Source of the DNA: Pyrinomonadaceae bacterium
Lineage (GTDB): Bacteria; Acidobacteriota; Blastocatellia; Pyrinomonadales; Pyrinomonadaceae
Assembly: GCA_036277115.1 (NCBI GenBank)
Contig: DASUNM010000027.1
Coordinates: 186,001 to 250,000 of the forward strand
Length of the DNA stretch: 64,000 nt
Direction of reading: 5' to 3'
The number at the start of each line of letters is the position of its first letter. The first letter of the stretch is position 1. This document shows positions 35,869-43,832 of the stretch, in pieces. Position numbers and translations under genes: made by a program. The notes under the pieces were generated by a model. The model made no database searches. It saw nothing but the letters and a program-made list of their open reading frames with translations, and was not told the origin of the DNA.

Positions 35869-37011
35869 TTAAGATGCCGTTTTGTTCCGATTCGGTGTCC
35901 CATTTAGCCGCGGTGGTAACGCTTTCCTCGACTTAGATGTTCGACGATTAAAGGTCAACAGCCCACTTTTGCAGGAAACTGTTGAGCCGCCGGGCAGCTC
36001 GATCGTGCGTCCGCCGCGGTTCTGAGTCACGAGATTCTCGACGGCGCGAACATGAACCAGCTCCAGCCGGCGCAAATCTCCGCGCCGCTGCTCTAACCAA
36101 AGTCGCAAAGCGCGCCGCCGCAGCGCGGGAGGAACGTCCGCCAGCAAGTCCGTCCGGAGTTGATGCAGTTTCGCACTGGTGTCAGTCGAAAGGTCTAACA
36201 ATCGTTGGGCTGCGCTATCCAGAGCGCGGCTGTCGTCGCGCAGCAGTTCGGCTGTACGGGCCAACGCTTCGGTGATTCGAGGGTTGAAACTCCGCATTAT
36301 TGGCAGAAGCTGCCGCCGCACACGGACCCGGGCGAATGCCTCATCTACGTTCATTTCGTCCTGGCGAAAGTCGATGCCGCGAGCGCGGCACAATCCTTCC
36401 GTATCGCGACGACCGGCCCATGCGAGCAGCGGTCGCGCCAGCATGCGTTTCCCCGCTCCGTTCAGCAGTCGCACCGGTTCCATTCCGCCCATACCATCGG
36501 TTCCGCTTCCGCGCAGCAGATTCAACAGCACCGTTTCCGCCTGATCGTCCATCGTGTGTGCCGTCAAGACGAGCTCTGCGCCCCGCTTTTGCGCCACTTC
36601 AGCAAACCACTTGTACCGAGTGAGCCGAGCGGCCTGTTCGAGATTGTCGCCGCTGCGTCGCGCAAGACTCTTTATCGGCGCTCGTTTAATTGTTGCTTCG
36701 TGGCCGAGCCTTGTCGCCAGCTCTCTTACCCAGCGAGCGTCGTCACCGCTTTTCTTGCGCAGGCGATGATCGAGATGCGCAACTACGATGCGGATGTTCA
36801 GCTTGTTTGCCTTGATTAGTTCATCGAGCGCCAGAAACAATCCGACCGAATCAGCGCCCCCTGAAACCCCGACAACAACGACCGCGTCTGAGAGCGGCAG
36901 CGTTAGAGTTCGCCACTCTCGCAAAAGAGCGCGAGCGAACTTGCTGATTGGCTGCTGGCGATGCGCATTACGGGCGACTGCTCGACCAGCCTGTTTTCTG
37001 TGACTCTTCAT
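35869..37011 (-). CDS. tilS: tRNA(Ile)-lysidine synthase
   Basis: About 380 residues from MKSHRKQAGRAV; the frame is open 19 codons further and the true start is unclear. The PP-loop ATPase motif is VVGVSGGADSVGLF (about residue 55). TilS attaches lysine to C34 of tRNA-Ile(CAU), converting its specificity from AUG to AUA. The C-terminal half (TDLLADVPPALRRRALRLWL) matches the TilS substrate-binding domain. It precedes ftsH on the same strand. Confidence 0.94.
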   Translation of the reverse strand: MKSHRKQAGRAVARNAHRQQPISKFARALLREWRTLTLPLSDAVVVVGVSGGADSVGLFLALDELIKANKLNIRIVVAHLDHRLRKKSGDDARWVRELATRLGHEATIKRAPIKSLARRSGDNLEQAARLTRYKWFAEVAQKRGAELVLTAHTMDDQAETVLLNLLRGSGTDGMGGMEPVRLLNGAGKRMLARPLLAWAGRRDTEGLCRARGIDFRQDEMNVDEAFARVRVRRQLLPIMRSFNPRITEALARTAELLRDDSRALDSAAQRLLDLSTDTSAKLHQLRTDLLADVPPALRRRALRLWLEQRRGDLRRLELVHVRAVENLVTQNRGGRTIELPGGSTVSCKSGLLTFNRRTSKSRKALPPRLNGTPNRNKTAS

Positions 37012-37065
37012 CCGCGGCGATTCTAACATCGAAAATAGAGCCATTAGCCCGCGGTTCGCGGCACG

Positions 37066-37130
37066 CATGCCTCCGTATGCCGACCGAATGCAAGCACGCC
37101 AGACGCGTGCGTACCGCTTCCTTGCTAACG
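37066..37130. repeat. Degraded REP-like hairpin
   Basis: In the spacer between tilS and ubiX the sequence CATGCCTCCGTATG and GCACGCCAGACGCGTGC resembles the compact hairpins at 40885-40909 and 54829-54874, but the stems have mismatches. Confidence 0.4.
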
Positions 37131-37160
37131 CTTCCGAGCAAACGTAAGATCGATTCCCCG

Positions 37161-37763
37161 ATGGAACTTACCGTTGGCATCACCGGCGCCTCCGGAGCGA
37201 TCTACGCGCACAGAACTCTCGTGCACCTCGCCGCGAGCGGCGCCGTCGACCGCATCAACCTTATTCTTTCCGATTCAGCTAAGACCGTCGCGATGGTCGA
37301 ACTCGGATTCGACCTGCGTTCGGCTGACGAGAAAAAGATCAACGAGTGGATCGGCTTGCCGTCCGATTCGAAGATGGTTCGCTTGCATCGCCTGGATAAC
37401 ATGGCCGCGACGCCATCTTCAGGATCACATCCGCAGGCCGGAATGATCATTGTGCCGTGCTCGATGGGTACACTGGGAGCGATTGCTTCGGGAGCCGGAA
37501 CAAATCTGATTCATCGCGCCGCCGACGTGACCTTGAAAGAAGGGCGCAAACTGGTCATTGTCCCGCGCGAAACGCCTTACAATGCGATTCATCTCGAGAA
37601 CATGCTGAAACTTTCGCGCGCCGGAGCTAGAATACTGGCAGCGAGCCCGGGGTTTTATCATCGGCCACAAACGATCGAAGCGCTGGTCGATCACTTATGC
37701 TTCCGCATTCTCGATCAGTTCAACGTTCCACACTCAACCACCACCCGTTGGAAAGGAGAATAG
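37161..37763 (+). CDS. UbiX-like flavin prenyltransferase (menaquinone pathway, MqnM-like)
   Basis: 200 residues from MELTVGITGASGAIYA; the flavoprotein signature GITGASGAIYA is textbook for UbiX/Pad1. UbiX attaches dimethylallyl to FMN to make prenyl-FMN, the cofactor of UbiD-type decarboxylases. In futalosine-pathway genomes this is called MqnM and serves the UbiD-like MqnL decarboxylase. First gene of a five-gene plus-strand cluster with UbiA-like, MqnE and MqnD proteins, so that role is likely. No ubiD-like gene is in the window. Confidence 0.93.
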   Translation: MELTVGITGASGAIYAHRTLVHLAASGAVDRINLILSDSAKTVAMVELGFDLRSADEKKINEWIGLPSDSKMVRLHRLDNMAATPSSGSHPQAGMIIVPCSMGTLGAIASGAGTNLIHRAADVTLKEGRKLVIVPRETPYNAIHLENMLKLSRAGARILAASPGFYHRPQTIEALVDHLCFRILDQFNVPHSTTTRWKGE

Positions 37764-37765
37764 TC

Positions 37766-38023
37766 ATGCTCAACCTCAAACAACTCGCACCGTATAGAGT
37801 TCACTTACTGTTTGCTGCTCTCACGATTGGCTGGTTCACCTTCGCCACATTCCTGCGCGTCCTTGACGGCGAGAATGCGCTCTGGGCGTTTTGGAATTCG
37901 GTAAAGGACGTAAAACTGATGGAGTTTGTCAGCGTGATTTGTATCTGGATCACGGTTGCGAGCCTGGTTAAAGAAAACAACGAACTGCGCGCCAAAGTAC
38001 AACTACTGGAAAGTCGTCAGTAG
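37766..38023 (+). CDS. Small membrane protein in the menaquinone cluster
   Basis: 85 residues starting MLNLKQLAPYRVHLLFAALT with a perfect AAAGGAG ribosome site 7 bases before it. Two predicted helices (about 10-28 and 45-65) and a charged coiled-coil tail (ENNELRAKVQLLESRQ). No family recognised. It begins 2 bp after the UbiX stop and ends 6 bp before the UbiA-like ATG, so it is part of the operon. A role in anchoring the pathway enzymes to the membrane is possible but is a guess. Confidence 0.85.
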   Translation: MLNLKQLAPYRVHLLFAALTIGWFTFATFLRVLDGENALWAFWNSVKDVKLMEFVSVICIWITVASLVKENNELRAKVQLLESRQ

Positions 38024-38029
38024 CGTTTG

Positions 38030-38902
38030 ATGCCGGCGTTAACGCAAAACATCCGCACCACGCTCGAGATGATTAAGATCGAGCACACGCTGTTTGCCCT
38101 GCCGTTTGCTTTTCTGGGCGCGGTGCTCGCCGCAGTTGGGATTCCCTCAGTCAGGCAAATTGTTTGGATTATCGTCGCCATGGTCGGAGCGCGCTCGACG
38201 GCGATGGCCTTCAATCGAATTGCCGACAAAGATTACGATGCGCGCAACCCGCGCACGAAGACGCGCGCGATTCCCGCGGGAATCCTTTCAACCGGATTCG
38301 TTTGGGGATTCATCATCATCAGTGCTGCGGTCTTCTTCCTGGCCGCAGCGATGCTCAATCGACTTACGTTGTTGCTATCGCCGGTCGCCCTCGCCAGCAT
38401 CGTGCTTTATTCATACACCAAGCGTTGGACGGTGCTTTCTCACCTCGTCCTCGGCTGGTGCCTGGCGATTGCCCCGACCGGCGCCTGGATCGCCGTGCGG
38501 GGTGCGATCGACAGTCCCATTCCGCTCCTGTTGTCTCTGGTCGTGATGCTTTGGACGGCGGGCTTCGACGTGCTGTACGCGTGCCAGGACTTTGAATTCG
38601 ATCGGCGTGAAGGTCTTTACTCGATTCCGGCTCGCTTTGGCATTGCTCGTTCGCTGTGGATTTCGCGAACGCTGCACGTGGGAGCATTCGCGGCGCTCGT
38701 TGCGCTATACTTGCTAACGAACCTGCCGGGGGTACTCGCAATAATTGGCGTGGCCGTGACGGGCATGTTGCTGGTTTACCAGCACACGCTGGTTCAGGCG
38801 GACGATTTGAGCAAACTCAACGCCGCGTTTTTTACGACGAATGCCTTTGTAAGTGTGATCCTGTTTCTCACATTTGCCGGTTCGTTATTACTTCGAATTT
38901 AG
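38030..38902 (+). CDS. UbiA-family prenyltransferase (MqnP-like)
   Basis: 290 residues with eight to nine membrane helices. The two aspartate-rich motifs are [15 protein letters not shown] (after NxxxDxxxD) and [14 protein letters not shown]. It should prenylate the 1,4-dihydroxy-6-naphthoate-derived ring, giving membrane-bound demethylmenaquinone precursors; this UbiA homologue is MqnP in the futalosine pathway. Second enzyme of the cluster. An ATG at 38030 is one codon after a TTG and is the likely start. Confidence 0.92.
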   Translation: MPALTQNIRTTLEMIKIEHTLFALPFAFLGAVLAAVGIPSVRQIVWIIVAMVGARSTAMAFNRIADKDYDARNPRTKTRAIPAGILSTGFVWGFIIISAAVFFLAAAMLNRLTLLLSPVALASIVLYSYTKRWTVLSHLVLGWCLAIAPTGAWIAVRGAIDSPIPLLLSLVVMLWTAGFDVLYACQDFEFDRREGLYSIPARFGIARSLWISRTLHVGAFAALVALYLLTNLPGVLAIIGVAVTGMLLVYQHTLVQADDLSKLNAAFFTTNAFVSVILFLTFAGSLLLRI

Positions 38903-38905
38903 ACC

Positions 38906-40015
38906 ATGAGTTTTTCACACGACCCCAAACTAAACGAGATCAGCGCGAAAGTCCGAACCGGAGAACGCTTGACGTTCGAAGATGGCGTGGCGCTCTTCAA
39001 CACGGACGATCTGAACGCGCTGGGCAAAGCTGCCGACACCGTGCGCCGGGAGAGGCATGGGCGGACAACCTACTTCAACGTCAACCGGCACCTCAATCCG
39101 ACCAATATTTGTTACGTGGACTGTAAGTTCTGCGGCTTCTATCGCACCCCACGACAGCCCGACGCCTACACGCACAACATCGACGATTCGCTAAAGGTCG
39201 CGGGACAGGCGGTCAACGAAGGCGCAACAGAACTGCACATCACCGGCGGCCTGAACACAAAGCTGCCGTTCAGCTACTTCACCGATTTGCTTTCAGCGTT
39301 GAAAAGGCAGTACCCGCAGCTGCACCTGAAAGCTTTCACGATGGTTGAGCTGGATCACTTCGCGCGCTTTTATAAGATGAGCGACGGGGACGTGATTCAA
39401 CAGTTGATGGATGCCGGTCTTGATTCATGTCCGGGCGGCGGCGCTGAGATTTTTCGCGAGCCAACCCGCTCGATGATTTGTTCGCACAAGTGCGACGCGC
39501 AGCGTTGGCTGGATCTGGCGGGCACGGTGCACAGCGCCGGACTGAAGACCAACGCGACGATGCTTTATGGTCACATCGAATCCGTTGAAGATCGTGTCGA
39601 TCACATGGTTCGCCTGCGCGAGCAGCAGGACAAATCGGGCGGTTTTCAGTGTTTCATTCCACTCGCGTTCTATCCCGAGAACACACAACTTGCTCATCTA
39701 CCCGGCCCCTCGGGAATCGATTCGCTGAAGACAATGGCCGTCTCGCGACTGATGCTCGACAACTTCGCGCATATCAAAGCGTACTGGGTGATGCTCGGCA
39801 AGCGGCTCGCGCAAGTCGCTTTACACTTTGGCGCAAACGACATCGACGGCACCATCACTGAAGGCGGCGAGCTGACGGAGAGCTACTCCATCGAGGCTAA
39901 CAATGAAGTGAAGATGTCGAAGCCCGAACTGGTTCAACTGATTGAAGAAGCCGGCTTTCAAGCGGTCGAACGCGACACTATTTACAATCCAATTCAACAC
40001 GCAGTTATCGCTTAG
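38906..40015 (+). CDS. mqnE: Aminofutalosine synthase MqnE
   Basis: 369 residues. Radical SAM enzyme with a CxxxCxxC cluster motif in [10 protein letters not shown] (about residues 70-80). It joins the enolpyruvyl-benzoate product of chorismate (from MqnA) to the adenosyl radical to make aminofutalosine. The [14 protein letters not shown] and [10 protein letters not shown] motifs match MqnE/CofH-type proteins; the CofH paralogue is excluded by context. Starts 3 bp after the UbiA-like stop. Confidence 0.93.
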   Translation: MSFSHDPKLNEISAKVRTGERLTFEDGVALFNTDDLNALGKAADTVRRERHGRTTYFNVNRHLNPTNICYVDCKFCGFYRTPRQPDAYTHNIDDSLKVAGQAVNEGATELHITGGLNTKLPFSYFTDLLSALKRQYPQLHLKAFTMVELDHFARFYKMSDGDVIQQLMDAGLDSCPGGGAEIFREPTRSMICSHKCDAQRWLDLAGTVHSAGLKTNATMLYGHIESVEDRVDHMVRLREQQDKSGGFQCFIPLAFYPENTQLAHLPGPSGIDSLKTMAVSRLMLDNFAHIKAYWVMLGKRLAQVALHFGANDIDGTITEGGELTESYSIEANNEVKMSKPELVQLIEEAGFQAVERDTIYNPIQHAVIA

Positions 40016-40018
40016 TTT

Positions 40019-40873
40019 ATGACAGTACCAGCAACCGAAACCCGAACCATCACCCTCGCGCACTCGCCCGATTCGGACGATGCCTTCATGTTCTACGGGC
40101 TCGCGACCCATAAGATTGAAACCGGCGATCTCGAATTCGAGCACGTGCTCAAAGACATTCAGACCCTGAATGAAGCGGCCCACACGGAAACTTACGATGT
40201 CACCGCGATTAGCTTTCATGCCTACGCGTATGTCGCGGACAAGTATGCGCTGCTGCCGCATGGCGCTTCGATTGGCGACAACTATGGGCCGATCGTGGTC
40301 GCGAACGCGGAACTCGATGTTTCAGAGTTATCGAACGTGACGATTGCCGTGCCCGGCAAACTGACCAGCGCATTTCTCGCGCTCAGCATTCACACGCCGA
40401 ACTTCAATTACGAAGTAGTGCCCTTCGATAAGATCATCGACGCCGTTACTGAAGGCCAGTGCGACGCGGGGTTGCTGATTCATGAAGGCCAGCTCTTCTA
40501 TCACAATCTCGGTCTGCACAAAGTGCTCGACCTGGGCGAATGGTGGCACGAATACACGGACGGTTTGCCGCTGCCGATGGGCGGCAACGCAATTCGCAAA
40601 GAACTGGGCCAGGACACCATTCGGGAAGTTTCGAGCCTCCTCAAGGAAAGCATTCAGTACTCGCTCGACCATCGCGAAGACGCGCTGGAGTACGCGATGC
40701 AGTTTGCCCGCGACATGGATCCGGCGCTGGCCGATCGGTTTGTCGCGATGTGGGTAAACGACCTGACGCTGGACTACGGCGAACGCGGCCGTGAAGCTGT
40801 CCGCCGCCTGCTTACCGAAGGCTATGAACGCGGGATCATTCCACACGAAGTGAACGTGCAGTTCGCTGACTAA
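40019..40873 (+). CDS. mqnD: 1,4-dihydroxy-6-naphthoate synthase MqnD
   Basis: 284 residues. The periplasmic-binding-protein fold signature [18 protein letters not shown] is diagnostic of the MqnA/MqnD group; position after mqnE and the [20 protein letters not shown] motif favour MqnD, which converts cyclic dehypoxanthinyl futalosine to 1,4-dihydroxy-6-naphthoate. Starts three bases after the mqnE stop. Last gene of the menaquinone cluster. Confidence 0.92.
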   Translation: MTVPATETRTITLAHSPDSDDAFMFYGLATHKIETGDLEFEHVLKDIQTLNEAAHTETYDVTAISFHAYAYVADKYALLPHGASIGDNYGPIVVANAELDVSELSNVTIAVPGKLTSAFLALSIHTPNFNYEVVPFDKIIDAVTEGQCDAGLLIHEGQLFYHNLGLHKVLDLGEWWHEYTDGLPLPMGGNAIRKELGQDTIREVSSLLKESIQYSLDHREDALEYAMQFARDMDPALADRFVAMWVNDLTLDYGERGREAVRRLLTEGYERGIIPHEVNVQFAD

Positions 40874-40884
40874 AGACCGCGTCC

Positions 40885-40909
40885 GTACGCACGCGTCTCG
40901 CGTGCGTAC
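40885..40909. repeat. Perfect 11-bp hairpin, GTACGCACGCG-TCT-CGCGTGCGTAC
   Basis: An uninterrupted 11-bp stem with a three-base loop lies 11 bp after the mqnD stop. It has the compact REP shape (long GC-rich stem, 3-nt loop) seen again at 54829-54874 and around the RAYT gene. It may also protect the 3' end of the menaquinone transcript. Confidence 0.7.
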
Positions 40910-40952
40910 CCAGGTTGACATCGCGCCCAACTCCTCGGAGAATCGCGCTCAC

Positions 40953-41390
40953 ATGAAGGCTCCACGATTTCTTTTGCGCGGATTTCGCCGGCCAAGCGAA
41001 ATGGCCCTGGCCGCGCTCGGACCGCTCGAGCGTCAGGTACTCGACGAGACGTGGCAGCGGGGCGAGGTCAGCGTGCGCGACATCTGTGTCGCTTTCGGCG
41101 ACCAGGTCGCCTACACGACGATCATGACGACCCTCGATCGTCTTTATAAAAAGCATCTGCTTGCGCGGCGAAAATTGGGGCGCGCGTTTCTTTATTCGCC
41201 GGCCGTGAGCCGCGAACAACTCGAAACCGGAATTCGCGAGGACGTCATCGAAGGACTGTTCGACGGCACGGAAGGCATTCAGCCGGTGCTCGCCTGCATC
41301 GTCGACGCCGTCAGCGAACGCGATCGCGAACTTTTGGATGAGTTGGAGAGATTGGTGCAGGAAAAGAAACGGCAGCTGACAACTGAGTAA
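40953..41390 (+). CDS. BlaI/MecI-type transcriptional regulator
   Basis: 145 residues from MKAPRFLLRGF; an upstream open stretch overlaps the hairpin at 40885-40909 and is not used. The winged-helix signature GEVSVRDICVAFGDQVAYTT then IMTTLDRLYKKHLLARRKLG is typical of BlaI/MecI. Such repressors are cleaved by a partner BlaR1 protease. Here the partner gene begins with its ATG overlapping the TAA stop (TAATG), so translation is coupled. Confidence 0.88.
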   Translation: MKAPRFLLRGFRRPSEMALAALGPLERQVLDETWQRGEVSVRDICVAFGDQVAYTTIMTTLDRLYKKHLLARRKLGRAFLYSPAVSREQLETGIREDVIEGLFDGTEGIQPVLACIVDAVSERDRELLDELERLVQEKKRQLTTE

Positions 41391-42388
41391 TGTACGAACT
41401 GCTGGGAATCAGCCTGGGATTGGCCGCGTTACTAACCGTGAACGCAGTGACTTCGTTTGCGGGCACCGGTCTCTGGCGTCTGCTCAGAGCGCCACTGCAG
41501 CGCTGCTCTGCCCGCACGCGCGCCGAGTTGCTTTTCGCTTTCCGCGTCGCGCCGCTGTTGCTTTCGATGATGTTCGTGGCGGGATTCCTAATTCCTGCGT
41601 ATCTGCTGCACGAGCCGTACGGCACAAATGAAGTCGTCTCTGGAAAATTGGCGACGCTCGCCGTTCTTTCGGCGACTGGCGTACTGCTGGCGGTTTCGCG
41701 CGGCGTGCGTTCGTGGCTGGCGACCCGGCGACTATTGAAGGCGTGGCTCAACGCGGCCACTCCGATCACGCTCGCGGGGGTTGCGATTCCAACCTTCAAA
41801 CTCACGCACGCGTTTCCTGTGCTCGCCGTCGTCGGCAGCTTTCGTCCTCGTTTGTTCGTCACCGAACAAGTCCTGACCACGCTCACTGCGGATGAGCTTC
41901 ACTCAGCCATCGCGCACGAGGTCGCCCATCTCAGTGCGCGCGACAACCTGAAACGCTCGTTGCTCCGCGCGTGTGGCGATGCGCTGCTGATGATTCCCTG
42001 CGGCCGATCGCTTGACCGCGCATGGGCCGAGACCGCTGAGTCTGCGGCTGACGAATACGCGGCCCGGACGAGTTCGTCGGCGGCCGTTAATATGGCCGCG
42101 GCCCTGGTGAAAGTCGCGCGCATGGTTCCGCACGGATCGCGCGCGGTCGTCCCGGTCGCAGCGTTTCTGGTCGGCAACGAAGAAGACCGGGGAATAAAAG
42201 CGCGTGTCAGGCGGCTTCTGGAGATCGCGTCAAACCACGAAATGGGTGCCCGAACCTTTGTGCGTCACCGGCGCTTACTGCCCCTCGCGTTGCTCTTGAT
42301 GCCCTTGGCGATCGCCGTGGTTCATCACACTAACTCTGAAGTTCTCGCGTCTCTGCATCAGCTGATCGAACGCGTCGTTCATCTCTAA
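41390..42388 (+). CDS. M56 family (BlaR1-like) metallopeptidase
   Basis: 332 residues. Four predicted membrane helices and the zinc-binding HEVAHLSARDN (about residues 179-189). It lacks a C-terminal penicillin-binding sensor domain; the sequence ends soon after the last helix. It would cleave or control the BlaI-type repressor upstream when some signal is sensed. No beta-lactamase gene is in the window, so the target regulon is unknown. Confidence 0.87.
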   Translation: MYELLGISLGLAALLTVNAVTSFAGTGLWRLLRAPLQRCSARTRAELLFAFRVAPLLLSMMFVAGFLIPAYLLHEPYGTNEVVSGKLATLAVLSATGVLLAVSRGVRSWLATRRLLKAWLNAATPITLAGVAIPTFKLTHAFPVLAVVGSFRPRLFVTEQVLTTLTADELHSAIAHEVAHLSARDNLKRSLLRACGDALLMIPCGRSLDRAWAETAESAADEYAARTSSSAAVNMAAALVKVARMVPHGSRAVVPVAAFLVGNEEDRGIKARVRRLLEIASNHEMGARTFVRHRRLLPLALLLMPLAIAVVHHTNSEVLASLHQLIERVVHL

Positions 42389-42407
42389 TCAGCTAACCAA
42401 GCTGAGT

Positions 42408-43583
42408 TCACTGAGCTTTGGCTGCGGCGGTTATCTTCCCGTGTAGCATCAGGAACATAACGCCCGCAATTAACTGCGCCGCAATTCCAAACACGACCAG
42501 CGCGGTGATCGAGTAATCGTAGAGAATTCCCATCACGACGCTGCCGGCAAACCACAGCAACCCATACACGGCATTGAAAGCTCCGTAAGCAGTGCCGCGT
42601 TTGTTCATCGAAATGACTTGCGCGATGCCCGAACGAAGAATTGAATTCTGCGCCCCGAGACCGGTGGCCCAGCAGGCTGCGCTCAGCACTACGGCAACCG
42701 GTCCTCCCAGAAAACCGAGTGGCAGAGCGAACAAGGCCACCGCAATCGCCACCGCGAGTATGCGAAGGCCGTAGCGATCGAACAGTCGCCCAAAGACGAG
42801 CGCGCTCAACCCGGCCACACCCATCGCCACGGCGTAGTACAAAGGAATCGCCGCCGGCCTTGCCAGTTGCGCATTCTGAAAGTGATAAGCCAGCAGCGCA
42901 AAATCAACGAAGCCGCATGCCAGCAGTCCCGCGGCAACCACGTAGACCCAGAAAAAACCGGGCAGCCGTTTTTGAGTTAACTCCGGCGGGGGCTCCGGCT
43001 CTTCCGGCCGCATGGTGCGCGCGACGAACAACGTTGTGAACGCTACTACTCCCGGCAGGGCTAACCACAGAAACGCCGGTCCAAATGAATTTTCGCGCGC
43101 GACGATCGCGGCCATGAAAAGCGGGCCCAGGACTGCGCCCGTTTGATCCATCGCCGCGTGCAAGCCGAATCCCCAACCGTGGCCAACGGTTTTCGTCGCC
43201 CCGGACAACAGCACATCTTTCGAAGGCCCCCGCAGACCTTTGCCCGTGCGCTCGGCGACCACGAACAATGCCGCGCCTTGCCAGTTCTGCGCGAACGCCA
43301 GCCCAGGCACAACCGTCAGGTTCATAGCGTAACCAAGGAAAGTGATCGTCCAGTACGCGCGCGTTTTGTCCGCAAGCTTGCCTGAAACCAGACGCAGCGT
43401 CGCCGCGATCAACTCCCCGAACCCGGCGATAAGTCCCACTTGTGTCGCCGACGCGCCGAGGTCTTTCAGGTAAGGCCCAATGATGCTGTGCGCGCCTTCA
43501 TAGGTCATGTCCGCGAACAAGCTCACAATGCCCATTGCGACAATGAACCTAATTGCGTGTTTACGATTGGAGGTCGCCGCCAT
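42408..43583 (-). CDS. MFS transporter
   Basis: 391 residues, about twelve membrane helices. The loop between helices 2 and 3 has the RLVSGKLADKTRA-type motif and helix 1 begins MGIVSLFADMTYEGAHSI, which is typical of a subgroup of major facilitator proteins related to multidrug or sugar exporters. Substrate unknown. The ATG at 43583 is divergent from the TonB receptor gene. Confidence 0.9.
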   Translation of the reverse strand: MAATSNRKHAIRFIVAMGIVSLFADMTYEGAHSIIGPYLKDLGASATQVGLIAGFGELIAATLRLVSGKLADKTRAYWTITFLGYAMNLTVVPGLAFAQNWQGAALFVVAERTGKGLRGPSKDVLLSGATKTVGHGWGFGLHAAMDQTGAVLGPLFMAAIVARENSFGPAFLWLALPGVVAFTTLFVARTMRPEEPEPPPELTQKRLPGFFWVYVVAAGLLACGFVDFALLAYHFQNAQLARPAAIPLYYAVAMGVAGLSALVFGRLFDRYGLRILAVAIAVALFALPLGFLGGPVAVVLSAACWATGLGAQNSILRSGIAQVISMNKRGTAYGAFNAVYGLLWFAGSVVMGILYDYSITALVVFGIAAQLIAGVMFLMLHGKITAAAKAQ

Positions 43584-43832
43584 CGGTTTTGTTTTTTCAC
43601 AGACCCGCTCAGTGCCGTGAAACGGTTCTCACGTCACCGAACCTCATCCATTCGATCTCTCAGTCGTCCACGAGCCCTAGTAGTAGTTATCGGTCGAGCG
43701 TACGCTTGCCAAGCTGAAGGATTCACTTATCTCTCAGTCAAAACTAGCGTTGAGCAGTCTCAAGTATTCCTCAAGACTGATCAAGGGACAATAGAAACAT
43801 TACGAGCATTCGATAACAGCTTCGGAGCAACT

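Noticed and set aside
36205..36819. 204-codon plus-strand frame inside tilS
   Set aside because: Antisense shadow of tilS with no motif or ribosome site.
43440..43832. 131 extra codons upstream of the TonB receptor start
   Set aside because: Overlap the divergent MFS gene and carry no ribosome site; the signal peptide begins at 43833.
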